34,862 nt of DNA from an uncultured Clostridium sp. Its GTDB lineage: Bacteria; Bacillota; Clostridia; TANB77; CAG-508. The first letter of the stretch is position 1. Each line of letters starts with the position of its first letter. The stretch lies in contig USQY01000015.1 in the NCBI GenBank assembly GCA_900557045.1, positions 1-34,862 on the forward strand, given 5' to 3'. A program made the position numbers and the translations under genes. Positions 1-8,026 of the stretch are shown in pieces. Below the pieces are notes generated by a model, which was given only the letters and a program-made list of their open reading frames with translations, was not told the DNA's origin and ran no database searches.

Positions 1-1
1 A

Positions 2-172
2 GTATTAAAAGCTCCTACATGGTTAACAGGAGGTATGTGGTTAGAAAATTATTATACTGCTGATAATTATTGTATTCAAAAGATAATTAGCTCAAGTGCA
101 ACTTATACAAGAACTTGTAATAATGGTACTTGGAGTAGTTGGTATAAAATAGAGGGTACTATATTAACTTGA
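2..172 (+). CDS. C-terminal end of a phage tail/fibre-like protein (partial)
   Basis: An open frame enters from the left edge and ends at a TGA, giving about 56 residues. The tail is rich in Trp, Tyr, Thr and Asn, with the pattern TRTCNNGTWSSWYKI. This G-x-W-S-x-W type of motif is common at the ends of phage tail fibres and pyocin 'knob' domains that bind surface sugars. No start is visible, so the size is unknown. It suggests that a prophage, or the remains of one, lies to the left of the window. An extracellular carbohydrate-binding protein is an alternative. Confidence 0.55.
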   Translation, partial: VLKAPTWLTGGMWLENYYTADNYCIQKIISSSATYTRTCNNGTWSSWYKIEGTILT

Positions 173-180
173 TATAAATG

Positions 181-210
181 GGAGGGCACTTCAAGTGTCC
201 TTCCTATTTG
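181..210 (+). terminator. hairpin terminator after the tail-like gene
   Basis: GGAGGGCACT and AGTGTCCTTCC pair around a TCA loop with one bulge and one G-U pair, starting 8 bases after the stop codon. The following T-run is weak (TATTTGTATATA). Confidence 0.55.
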
Positions 211-403
211 TATATATGAGAAATTTTTAGTATATTTGTAACTAAACTAAATGATATGGCATTAAATATAACAATAAATAAAACACTAAATATAAAAAAT
301 AATATATCAATAAACATAAAAAACAATATAACAATAAATATGCAAAAAAATAGAATATTTTAGCCAACTAATGAAATAATAAAAAATAAGGAGATTAAAG
401 AAA

Positions 404-823
404 ATGGTATTTGTTGGGATTATTACTGATATTGAAAGTGAAAATAATATAAAACAATTATTAAACAATAATAATGTATTTAGTGATAATAATGTAATAT
501 TTATAAATGAAAAGAATATAGATAATATTAAGAATGTTCATTTTGATACAGTAATAATAAATAAAGAATTTGAAAAATATGATGAGCTAAATAAATTATT
601 AAATAATGCAAAAAATGTAGTTATAAATATGGATATTAAAATTGAATGTCAACAATTAAATATTGTTAATTCAAATTTGATAACATATGGTTTCAACTCG
701 AAATCTAGTATTACAATATCAAGTGTTACAGATGATGATGTATTAATTTGTGTACAAAGAAATATATATAACAATTATGGTGAAATTACAAGAAATAAAA
801 TTAGAAAACAACGAAAAGTATAG
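404..823 (+). CDS. uncharacterised 139-aa protein
   Basis: I do not recognise a characterised family. The frame starts at ATG, 12 bases after AAGGAG. The product is soluble, with no signal peptide or membrane segment and many Asn and Ile residues. It alternates short beta-like stretches (VFVGIITDI near the N-terminus, NVVINMDIKIE near residue 70) with polar segments. Its C-terminal half has the segment LITYGFNSKSSITISS (about residues 92-107), which looks conserved and is vaguely reminiscent of Mur-ligase-like proteins. That resemblance is an impression, not an assignment. It stands alone between AT-rich spacers, with no neighbour that suggests a role. Confidence 0.7.
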   Translation: MVFVGIITDIESENNIKQLLNNNNVFSDNNVIFINEKNIDNIKNVHFDTVIINKEFEKYDELNKLLNNAKNVVINMDIKIECQQLNIVNSNLITYGFNSKSSITISSVTDDDVLICVQRNIYNNYGEITRNKIRKQRKV

Positions 824-936
824 TATATATGATTTAATAACTATTTTAATACTATTTTTGATATATTTACCAAATTATGATGAAATTCACATAAATAGTA
901 TAAAATAAAAAATATTCAAAAATATAACTTTTTATG

Positions 937-965
937 TAGACAAAACCAAAAAAGTGTGGTATACT
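937..965 (+). promoter_or_regulatory. promoter of the ssb-like gene
   Basis: TAGACA and TATACT are separated by 17 bases, with an extended TGG just before the -10 element. The start codon of the downstream gene is 72 bases further on. Confidence 0.65.
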
Positions 966-1037
966 AATAAATATGATATGAAAATTTTTACATTATGATT
1001 AAAAACATTAATAAACAAATAAGGGGAGGAAATAAAT

Positions 1038-1730
1038 TTGAATACAAATTATTTAGAAAATAACCACTTAGTATTAGTGGGAAAGGTTACAAGCGATAAA
1101 AGATTTAGTCATGAAATTTATGGAGAGAAGTTTTACATATTTGATTTAGCAGTTCCACGTTTAAGCGGAAACGCAGACATTATACCAATAACTGTATCAG
1201 AAAGATTACTTTCAATTAATGAATTAAAAATCGATTCAAAAATCATAGTAGAAGGTCAATTTAGATCATATAACAGCTATGAAAATGAAAGAAATAGATT
1301 AGTACTTACAGTATTTGCAAAAGATATCAAATTTGTAGAAAATCAAGAAGAAGAAATTGAAGTAAGCAAAGATGTAGTATCAAATGAAGTTATATTAAAT
1401 GGTTACATATGTAAAAAACCTATTTATAGACAAACACCATTTGGTAGAGAAATTTCAGATTTACTATTAGCTGTAAATAGAGCATATAACAAATCAGATT
1501 ACATACCATGTATAGCATGGGGAAGAAATGCTAGATTTTGTGAAAACATTCCAGTAGGAACTGAAGTTAAAATAGTAGGTAGAGTTCAATCAAGAACATA
1601 CGAGAAAAAATATGATGACGGAAGAGTTGAAACAAAAGTAGCATATGAAGTTTCAGTTTCAAGTTTAGAAGTTGTTAATCAAGACGACAACTCAAATGAA
1701 AATGAAGAAAACGAAAAACAAGCTATTTAA
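1038..1730 (+). CDS. single-stranded DNA-binding-type protein with two tandem OB folds
   Basis: This 230-aa protein is made of two SSB/PriB-like OB-fold domains (about residues 8-105 and 115-215). Each has the usual order: an N-terminal strand (LVLVGKVTSDKRF; VILNGYICKKPIYRQTPFGREI), a central core and a closing strand (DSKIIVEGQF; GTEVKIVGRVQSRTYEKK). The second domain, with DYIPCIAWGRNARF, resembles canonical Ssb most. An acidic tail (DDNSNENEENEKQAI) follows. It lacks the DDxPF tip through which classical Ssb recruits partners. Start: TTG at 1038, chosen because GGGGAGGA sits 7 bases upstream and no ATG fits. It probably binds single-stranded DNA as an accessory to the main Ssb. It is transcribed alone. 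Confidence 0.8.
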   Translation: MNTNYLENNHLVLVGKVTSDKRFSHEIYGEKFYIFDLAVPRLSGNADIIPITVSERLLSINELKIDSKIIVEGQFRSYNSYENERNRLVLTVFAKDIKFVENQEEEIEVSKDVVSNEVILNGYICKKPIYRQTPFGREISDLLLAVNRAYNKSDYIPCIAWGRNARFCENIPVGTEVKIVGRVQSRTYEKKYDDGRVETKVAYEVSVSSLEVVNQDDNSNENEENEKQAI

Positions 1731-1780
1731 TTAAATATATAAATTAATACACTTAGTAAATTAAAGTACGTAAAAAAAGA

Positions 1781-1819
1781 TGCACAATCTCGAGAATAGT
1801 TCAGATTGTGCATTTTTTA
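1781..1819 (+). terminator. strong intrinsic terminator after the ssb-like gene
   Basis: TGCACAATCT and AGATTGTGCA form a perfect 10-bp stem around a 12-base loop, followed by TTTTTT. Confidence 0.9.
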
Positions 1820-1911
1820 TTGGATAATGAAAATCACCAGTTATGATTTTAATTTCTAAATTTTAGATTTTAATTTTTAATTTTCAATTTTCAATTTCTA
1901 ATTTTTAATTC

Positions 1912-2061
1912 TTAATTCTTCTTTTCCTTAGGAATAATAATTTTATTTTTATCAGTTTTATTTTTAGGTTTTTCTACATCTAAATGATTACTAACAGGTG
2001 AAATATTCAATTTCCCCTTTCCTTTAATAACTTCTATTTTTTTACTTTTTTCATTTGCCAT
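1912..2061 (-). CDS. small Lys-rich 49-aa protein
   Basis: A short frame with a good site (GTGAGG, 8 bases before ATG) encodes a 49-residue, highly basic protein with no hydrophobic segment. It begins MANEKSKKIEVIKGKGKLN, has a central ISPVSNHLDVEKP, and ends IIIPKEKKN. The N- and C-terminal Lys-rich parts flank the non-repetitive ISPVSNHLDVEKP core, which looks like a selected motif rather than noise. I do not know its function. It could be a small nucleic-acid- or ribosome-associated protein. It is probably monocistronic and is followed by AT-rich repeats (1813-1911, runs of TTTTAATTT/CAATTT). Confidence 0.6.
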   Translation of the reverse strand: MANEKSKKIEVIKGKGKLNISPVSNHLDVEKPKNKTDKNKIIIPKEKKN

Positions 2062-2260
2062 AGTATCGCCTCACTTTTTGAATTTCCTATATATTATCAT
2101 AGCCCTTAAATTTCTTCAAGCATTTTTTCAAAATGCTGTATTATTTCTTACTAAGCTGTAACATATTAATTAAAAATAATTATAGTGCATCCCCTAAAGT
2201 TAGCAGTCAAAATAAAATATATTAAAAATCTGTTCCTTTACTGGTCGTTTTATCCTCACT

Positions 2261-2419
2261 CGGAGAAAAAATTTTTACTTTTGAAAAAACAAACCTCCGA
2301 CCTGAGCCCACAAACATTCAACCCCAGTAATTATCGTAACAAGTCCAACAAACCCAGTAAGCACCACACCGCGTTTGAAGGAGTTTGTTTTTTCAAAAGT
2401 AACAAATTTTTTCTCTCGG
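2261..2419 (-). ncRNA. ssrS: rod-shaped structured RNA, 6S RNA-like candidate
   Basis: Two arms of about 38 bases (2261-2297 and 2380-2419) are near-perfect inverted repeats containing ACTTTTGAAAAAACAAA. They enclose an 80-base core that is far more GC-rich than the surroundings. On the minus strand the core holds GCGGTGTGGTGCTTACTGGG, a second TTACTGGG and GTGGGCTCAGGTCGGAGG. A long closing stem, large central bubble and length near 160 are typical of Firmicute 6S RNA, which binds RNA polymerase holoenzyme. The core motifs match my recollection of clostridial 6S, but I could not run a covariance model. It lies 3 bases after holA on the same strand, so it could be processed from that transcript. 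A palindromic mobile repeat or a plus-strand transcript is the alternative. Confidence 0.5.
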
Positions 2420-2422
2420 TAC

Positions 2423-3400
2423 CTACCCACAATAATTACACAAAATAGCCTCTATCCCCACATTCAAATCAATCAACCCAACCTTATACTTATAATCCAA
2501 ATCAGAAAGTTCTTCCAAAATTTTTCTCAATTCACCTTGCTTAAAATACCCTGCTTGTGTTCTATATTTTGAAATCAAAAAACTTTGATTAGGCTTTAAT
2601 TTCAATGCCTCTGTTATATTCTCATTATAATCCTGTGCAATTTTAACAATATACAATTTTTTAAAATGATTATATAAAGTAATCAAAATCTTTTGAACAG
2701 GTTCTTTTTGATATATCAAATTATAAAAAACTTCCATAGCTTTTTTTATATCTTTTTTTCCTAAATTATCAGTCAAATCAAAAATTACACTATCAATTTG
2801 TTTAGTAGTCAATACATCTATATCCTGTTTTTGAATTTCACCATTTTCTCCCACATATTCTATTAGTTTTCTTAATTCATTTATTATGTCTTGTAAACTA
2901 GTTCCACAACACTCTATAAAATATTTAGCATTCACATCTGATATTTGAACTTTATATGCTAATGCAATAGATTTTACTCTTTTAACTAAATTTGGTAGCT
3001 TTTCTGACTCAAAATTATGAACTTTTCCATATTCCTCTATTACTTTATATAATTTATTTTTCTCAACTTCTTCCTCTATAAAAATTATTACATTATCCTG
3101 CTTAATACTTTCTATATTTTCTTTTATATATTCAGAAATTTTATCAACAAGGCCTGATATATATGCATTTTTCTTTTTTCCTTCTTTTTTTAAAAGTCCT
3201 GAATTTCTAACAATTATTAGTTTTTTATCAAAGCCAAAACATGGAGTTTCAATGTTTGAAATTAACTGATTTACATTACTCTCATCTATTTTAATTAGAT
3301 TAATTCCTTCTAACAATTCATTAAAAGATTTTTTTATTTTTTTTACAGATTCTTCTAATAAATATTCTTCTTGCCCATAAAATAAATATAGACTTTCCAT
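2423..3400 (-). CDS. holA: DNA polymerase III delta subunit (clamp loader)
   Basis: The 325-aa product has the length and architecture of HolA/YqeN. It opens with MESLYLFYGQEEYLLEE, the degenerate P-loop-like N-terminus of the family. A Lys/Glu-rich AAA+-like region follows (about 60-200), then the helical collar domain (about 215-325) with the typical VQKILITLYNHFKKLY segment. Delta opens the beta sliding clamp within the gamma/tau complex so that it can be loaded on primed DNA. The ATG follows GGAGG. It is the last gene of a tight minus-strand run, murB-yvcK-holA, starting 19 bases after yvcK. The product ends CNYCG. Confidence 0.9.
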   Translation of the reverse strand: MESLYLFYGQEEYLLEESVKKIKKSFNELLEGINLIKIDESNVNQLISNIETPCFGFDKKLIIVRNSGLLKKEGKKKNAYISGLVDKISEYIKENIESIKQDNVIIFIEEEVEKNKLYKVIEEYGKVHNFESEKLPNLVKRVKSIALAYKVQISDVNAKYFIECCGTSLQDIINELRKLIEYVGENGEIQKQDIDVLTTKQIDSVIFDLTDNLGKKDIKKAMEVFYNLIYQKEPVQKILITLYNHFKKLYIVKIAQDYNENITEALKLKPNQSFLISKYRTQAGYFKQGELRKILEELSDLDYKYKVGLIDLNVGIEAILCNYCG

Positions 3401-3419
3401 TTACTCCTCCTTGCTAACA

Positions 3420-4994
3420 CTACTTTCTAGGTTTTGATGTTTTGCTTTTTGTACTACTAGACTTTGATTCACCAGATGATTTAGTGTCTTTTATTGTTTT
3501 TCCTAATATCTGATTATTTCTAGTTTTCTTAGTTTTTTGTTTTACTTTCTCATCGCTTTCTTTTATTGATTTTATTCTCTCTTGATATTTATCAAAAAAT
3601 TTACTTTTCTTATCATAATCAATATTATTCAATTTTCCTGTTTTATGAGCTTTTTTCTCTTTAATTTTCTTTTTTTTGTACTGCAATTTATCATTTAAAA
3701 TCATATATTCTGGATTATTTTGCATATCTCTAAATTTTAAATCTTCACATATTAATTCAATAATAGATGCTGCAATAGCATCTGGATTATGTCTTATACG
3801 ATCACCATCTACAGTTGCTAAATCTCTTTTTAATAAATGCATTCCTAAAGATTTTGCTTTTGCAGTGTCTTGTTCTACAAGTTCACTACCTTCCATATTA
3901 TACTTTCTAATAATTTCTGGAACAATTTCACCAGTATCATATATACAATAATCTATAACTCCTTCACCAACATGGTCAATTATAGCTTTTACATGGTCTG
4001 CTAATGTATAATTATATGTTTGTCCAGGTTCTGTCATTATATTACTTATATAAATTTTGAAACCTTTACAATTTTTTATTGCTCTTGCAACACCTTTTAC
4101 AAGTAAATTAGGAATAACATTTGTATATAAATTTCCAGGTCCTATAATTACAGCATCGGCTTCTTCTATTGCTTCAGCAACACCTGGTGCCACTCTACAA
4201 TTTGTAGGATTAATAAATATTCTATTAATTTTACTAGACTTTTGATTAACTATATCTGGTATATCAGCTCTGTTTTCTATTACTGTTCCATCTTCCAACT
4301 CTGCACATATTTTCATTTCTTCCATTGTTACAGGCATAACTCTTCCTGTAATATTTAGTACTTCACTAGATTGTTTTACAGATTTTGAAAAATCCTTATA
4401 TATATTTTGCATCGCCAATAAATAAATATCGCCAAATGATAATGATTGTAATTTACCATATTGAAATTTATAGTTTAATAAATTATTCATCTCATCTTCA
4501 TTTGTAGATAATGCAACTATACTTTCCTTAATATCTTCTAGTGGAAGTGTATCTAATAACATTCTTGAATCTGAAGATTTTTCACCATAATCTGATACTG
4601 TAACTATTGCTGTTAAATTATCTGTATACTTTTTTAGTCCTTTTAATACAGAATTTAATCCTGTACCACCACCTATAACTACTATTTTAGGCCCTTGGCT
4701 ATATACTTTTTTATTAAATATTAATGAATTCAAATCATTTTTTTCTCTTTTGTCTGTTTCTTTTACTAATAATTCAAGTGTACGTTTTTGCATGTATACT
4801 AATCCTATAATAATTGCTAAAAATCCAATAACAAATCCTACAACAATAATTGCAACATCGGCAATACTATCTAATTTATTTGTTACTATTATTTTTGCTA
4901 TTGAAAAACATATTGCAATTACTCCTGCTAATATTAAAAACATCCATCTCTTCATTTTTGAGCTTGATTTAAACCATTCAAAAAAACCTTTCAT
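3420..4994 (-). CDS. yvcK: YvcK/CofD-like protein with two N-terminal membrane helices
   Basis: This 524-aa protein carries two membrane helices (about 17-37 and 46-67), a YvcK/CofD-like domain (about 102-420) and a very basic, low-complexity tail (about 430-524, many Lys, Ser and Thr). VVIGGGTGLNSVLKGL (106-121) is the nucleotide-binding glycine loop, and VIIGPGNLYTNVIPNLLV is the second family signature. YvcK binds UDP-sugars and is needed for growth on gluconeogenic carbon and for correct cell-wall synthesis. Its usual D-D-GGSSG stretch reads SDYGEKSSDSR here, so the ligand site may have changed. Its neighbour is murB, 28 bases upstream. rapZ and whiA, the usual companions, are absent. Confidence 0.85.
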   Translation of the reverse strand: MKGFFEWFKSSSKMKRWMFLILAGVIAICFSIAKIIVTNKLDSIADVAIIVVGFVIGFLAIIIGLVYMQKRTLELLVKETDKREKNDLNSLIFNKKVYSQGPKIVVIGGGTGLNSVLKGLKKYTDNLTAIVTVSDYGEKSSDSRMLLDTLPLEDIKESIVALSTNEDEMNNLLNYKFQYGKLQSLSFGDIYLLAMQNIYKDFSKSVKQSSEVLNITGRVMPVTMEEMKICAELEDGTVIENRADIPDIVNQKSSKINRIFINPTNCRVAPGVAEAIEEADAVIIGPGNLYTNVIPNLLVKGVARAIKNCKGFKIYISNIMTEPGQTYNYTLADHVKAIIDHVGEGVIDYCIYDTGEIVPEIIRKYNMEGSELVEQDTAKAKSLGMHLLKRDLATVDGDRIRHNPDAIAASIIELICEDLKFRDMQNNPEYMILNDKLQYKKKKIKEKKAHKTGKLNNIDYDKKSKFFDKYQERIKSIKESDEKVKQKTKKTRNNQILGKTIKDTKSSGESKSSSTKSKTSKPRK

Positions 4995-5022
4995 TTTTTA
5001 CATTCCTTTCTACAATAATATT

Positions 5023-6006
5023 TTAATATCCTACTACTTCAATTTCTAATTCAATGTTTTTTCCAAATTTATCAAAAACACATTTTTTGATATAATCTAC
5101 TAATTTCAAAACATCACTTGCTGTTGCACTTCCTGTATTTATTACAAATCCTGCATGTTTTGTTGATACTTGTGCATCACCTATTTTGTATCCTTTTAAA
5201 CCACATTCATCTATTAATTTAGCTGTTATAAAATCATTACCTCTTTTAAACGTGCTTCCTGCACTCGGAAATTCTATTGGCTGTTTTTCTATTCTACTTT
5301 TTTTGTATTCATCCATTTTTATTTTTATTTCTTCTGGATTTTCAACATATTCAAGCAATAATTTTGTTTGTAAAATTATATATTCTTTATTTTTATATAT
5401 ACTTGTTCTATATTCAAATTTTTGTTCTAAATTGTTTAATTTAAATATGTTTCCGTTTCTGTCTATGCATGTAGTTTCAATAACAATATCTTTAAATTCA
5501 GAGCCATATGCTCCTGCATTCATTTTTACAGCACCACCAATGGTTCCAGGAATACCTGATGCGAATTCAAAACCACATATTGAATTTTTCAGTAAAATTT
5601 GAGCAAGTTTTCCTAATAAAACGCCACTTTCAACTGTGACTACTGCATATTTCCTTTCAGCACTTTTTTGTATCTTAATATTATTAATGTCATACATTTT
5701 TTCTACTTCTATTAAATCAATTTTTTGTATATCAATATTATCAATATCAATTCTTAATACAATACCTTTTATTCCATTATCTTTTACTAATAAATTACTT
5801 CCATTGCCTATGATTGTTAGTGATATATTGTTTTCATTACTTATATTTAATATGTATTTAATTTCTTCAATGTTTTTTGCTCTAACATAAAAATCTGCAT
5901 TTCCACCTATTTTAAATGATGTATGTTTTTTCATTGATTCATTTGTTAAAACATTTTCTTTGGGAATTTCTTTAGTTATCAATTCATAAATTTCTAGATT
6001 AGACAC
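5023..6006 (-). CDS. murB: UDP-N-acetylenolpyruvoylglucosamine reductase
   Basis: MurB reduces UDP-GlcNAc-enolpyruvate to UDP-MurNAc with FAD and NADPH, in cytoplasmic peptidoglycan precursor synthesis. FAD-binding features are clear: HTSFKIGGNADFYVRA, then TIIGNGSNLLVKDNGI, and GFEFASGIPGTIGGAVKMNAGAYG. The catalytic-serine region is PIEFPSAGSTFKR, and the C-terminal HAGFVINTGSATASDV is also standard. About 327 aa is normal. The GTG at 6006 is preferred (GGAGG 8 bases upstream); a TTG one codon earlier is possible. It is the first gene of the murB-yvcK-holA operon. Confidence 0.93.
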   Translation of the reverse strand: MSNLEIYELITKEIPKENVLTNESMKKHTSFKIGGNADFYVRAKNIEEIKYILNISNENNISLTIIGNGSNLLVKDNGIKGIVLRIDIDNIDIQKIDLIEVEKMYDINNIKIQKSAERKYAVVTVESGVLLGKLAQILLKNSICGFEFASGIPGTIGGAVKMNAGAYGSEFKDIVIETTCIDRNGNIFKLNNLEQKFEYRTSIYKNKEYIILQTKLLLEYVENPEEIKIKMDEYKKSRIEKQPIEFPSAGSTFKRGNDFITAKLIDECGLKGYKIGDAQVSTKHAGFVINTGSATASDVLKLVDYIKKCVFDKFGKNIELEIEVVGY

Positions 6007-6042
6007 CAAATATTCCTCCTCTATTTTTTTATTTCTTTTGCT

Positions 6043-6071
6043 ACTATATCATTTTTTATTAATAATTGCAA
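6043..6071 (-). promoter_or_regulatory. promoter of the murB operon
   Basis: On the minus strand TTGCAA and TATAGT are 17 bases apart, 37 bases before the murB start. Confidence 0.65.
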
Positions 6072-6228
6072 GATATATTAAATGTGACAATATATTATGA
6101 TTTGTCGAATTATGTTGAGTTTTGTGTTACGATTTTTCTTTACTTTTCATGTTTTCTGTTGTATTATTGTAATTGTTATTTTTTTCTAGAAAAATTTTAT
6201 TCAATGAAAGGAGTTTGTTTTATTCAAA

Positions 6229-6978
6229 ATGAAAAAATTTAATACGTTAAATAAACAATTACAAAATTTACAATCACAAAAGAATAAATTATATTCTATA
6301 GAAAATCTCTCTATATTTCAATTTATAAAATACAAAAAATTAATCTCTAAAGAAAGTAAAATTACTAAACAAATGCAAAAAATTTCAAATTTAGAAAATA
6401 ATATTAATTTATGGTATACTACTTCTACTAAAAATTGGATTGAGGACCCTAAAATCAATTGTAGAAAATATTGTAAATTAGAGCAAAATGCTACTTATAA
6501 AAGAAATATAAAACTATATAAATTAGGCTTAATTAATAAAAAACCATTATCACCTTTTATTCAAAATAAATTTGATTTTATATCAGGAAATATAAAACCC
6601 ATAATAAATGAAATTTATACTAAAATTCAAAAATATAATTTTTTCAAAATATTTTATGACAAATATAAATATTTCACATCTTATACATTACCACAAAAAT
6701 TAAATAAATTAGCCATTAACTCTACAAAAAAATTTATTAAACATTACAGAAAAATGTATAATGGTATTCATTTTTTTAGAAACTATATCAGTTCTAAAGA
6801 TTCTATACGATATATTAGCATGATAAAACAAGAAGCTACAAAACAATTAGATAATTGCGAAAAAGCAACAAGTTTTAGAGATTCTATCAAAGTAAAAAAT
6901 GTAGATACTAACAAATATATTTCAATCCATGAAAATAAAACCGATATAAATAAGGAATTTTTAGAATTAAGTTTATAA
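6229..6978 (+). CDS. uncharacterised Lys/Asn-rich 249-aa protein
   Basis: I do not recognise this family. The first ~60 residues look like a coiled coil (NTLNKQLQNLQSQKNKLYSI, then KESKITKQMQKISNLENNI). The rest is basic and rich in Tyr, Phe and Lys, with no membrane helix, signal peptide or catalytic motif. The ATG lies about 15 bases after AAAGGAG, a rather long spacing. Codon use is extremely AT-rich, like the native genes. It is divergent from murB and monocistronic. It could be a phage- or element-derived protein or a structural protein; nothing in the context decides. Confidence 0.6.
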   Translation: MKKFNTLNKQLQNLQSQKNKLYSIENLSIFQFIKYKKLISKESKITKQMQKISNLENNINLWYTTSTKNWIEDPKINCRKYCKLEQNATYKRNIKLYKLGLINKKPLSPFIQNKFDFISGNIKPIINEIYTKIQKYNFFKIFYDKYKYFTSYTLPQKLNKLAINSTKKFIKHYRKMYNGIHFFRNYISSKDSIRYISMIKQEATKQLDNCEKATSFRDSIKVKNVDTNKYISIHENKTDINKEFLELSL

Positions 6979-7130
6979 AATCAATTTATATTAGCTATTG
7001 ACTAAAAAGAATAAATATAATAAATTATAGTATAATGTAAAAAGTTAGTAATTCTTTAATTACAAATTTAAAATTCGGTTTATAGGTTATCTCCATAAAA
7101 ACCTAAATATATTAATAAGGAATGATAATA

Positions 7131-7796
7131 ATGAATGAATGCAAAATATCAAATTTATATAATTTAGATGAAACAATCGCTAAAAAAATATTTAATGGGT
7201 GTGAATATCCCTGGGAAGTATTGCCTAAAATTAAAGACTTTATAATTGAACTAGGACAAACTTTAAGTTCAGAAGAATACAATAAAATCGGTGAAAATAT
7301 ATGGATTGCAAAATCTGCAACAGTTGCCCCTACAGCATATATAAATGGACCTACAATAATTGGAAAAGACGCCGAAATTAGACATTGTGCTTTTATACGT
7401 GGAAATGCCATTGTTGGAGAAGGTTGTGTTGTTGGTAATTCTACTGAGTTAAAAAATGTTATTTTATTTAATAAAGTTCAAGTTCCACATTACAATTATG
7501 TTGGTGATTCTATATTAGGTTACCGTTCACACATGGGAGCTGGTTCTATAACTTCTAATGTTAAATCTGATAAAAAATTAGTTGTAGTAAAAGATGGAAC
7601 TGAAAAAATAGAAACTGGACTTAAAAAATTTGGAGCTATGCTAGGAGATAATGTCGAAGTTGGATGTGGTTCTGTATTAAACCCAGGAACAGTTATTGGA
7701 AAAAATTCAAATATTTATCCATTATCATCTGTTAGAGGTGTTGTTGCAGAAAATAGTATTTATAAAAAGCAGGGTGAAATTGTTAATAAATTTTAA
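7131..7796 (+). CDS. left-handed beta-helix (hexapeptide) acyl/nucleotidyltransferase-like protein
   Basis: The 221-aa product has an N-terminal helical cap (about 1-50) and a left-handed beta helix built of hexapeptide repeats (about 55-210): NIWIAKSATVAPTAYINGPT, IIGKDAEIRHCAFIRGNAIV, GEGCVVGNSTELKNVI, and later VEVGCGSVLNPGTVIGKNS. It resembles the C-terminal half of GlmU and is often annotated as UDP-GlcNAc pyrophosphorylase, but it lacks the pyrophosphorylase domain. It is probably an acetyltransferase for a sugar phosphate or sugar nucleotide. The ATG at 7131 is chosen (AAGGA 9 bases upstream); the ATG at 7122 sits on the ribosome site. A small stem (TAGGTT/AACCTA, about 7083-7107) lies in the leader. 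Confidence 0.8.
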   Translation: MNECKISNLYNLDETIAKKIFNGCEYPWEVLPKIKDFIIELGQTLSSEEYNKIGENIWIAKSATVAPTAYINGPTIIGKDAEIRHCAFIRGNAIVGEGCVVGNSTELKNVILFNKVQVPHYNYVGDSILGYRSHMGAGSITSNVKSDKKLVVVKDGTEKIETGLKKFGAMLGDNVEVGCGSVLNPGTVIGKNSNIYPLSSVRGVVAENSIYKKQGEIVNKF

Positions 7797-7856
7797 ATAT
7801 TTAAACTTCGAAAATATAAAAAACTTTAAATATTAAAAACTTTAAAATATGAAAAA

Positions 7857-7897
7857 ACTTGTAACATTACTAATATAGTAATTACAAGTTTTTTTAT
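7857..7897 (+). terminator. intrinsic terminator
   Basis: ACTTGTAA-TTACTA pairs with TAGTAATTACAAGT (two-base CA bulge) and is followed by TTTTTTTATT. It lies 60 bases after the beta-helix gene. The stretch before it (7805-7860) repeats AAAACTTTAAATAT-like units about three times. Confidence 0.8.
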
Positions 7898-7924
7898 TCT
7901 AAAATCATTTCTAACATTGTTGCT

Positions 7925-7966
7925 AATATAAAAAGTAATATTATTACTAATATTACTTTTTATATT
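7925..7966 (-). terminator. perfect 18-bp hairpin between convergent genes
   Basis: Positions 7925-7942 and 7949-7966 are exact reverse complements (AATATAAAAAGTAATATT) with an ATTACT loop. It lies about 60 bases beyond the stop of the Bax-inhibitor gene and probably ends that transcript, though the stem is AT-only. Confidence 0.5.
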
Positions 7967-8026
7967 ATTTTTCATTTTATTTATTATTTAAAATAATATT
8001 TTCTAATTAATATTGTACTTATTTTA

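Noticed and set aside
2185..2572. Open frames on the plus strand over the inverted repeat
   Set aside because: They overlap the arms of the palindrome and the end of holA, have no ribosome site, and read as low-complexity sequence.
5186..5602. Large opposite-strand frames within murB, yvcK, holA, TnpX and others
   Set aside because: They are shadows of strongly supported genes on the other strand and have no ribosome sites or recognisable domains.
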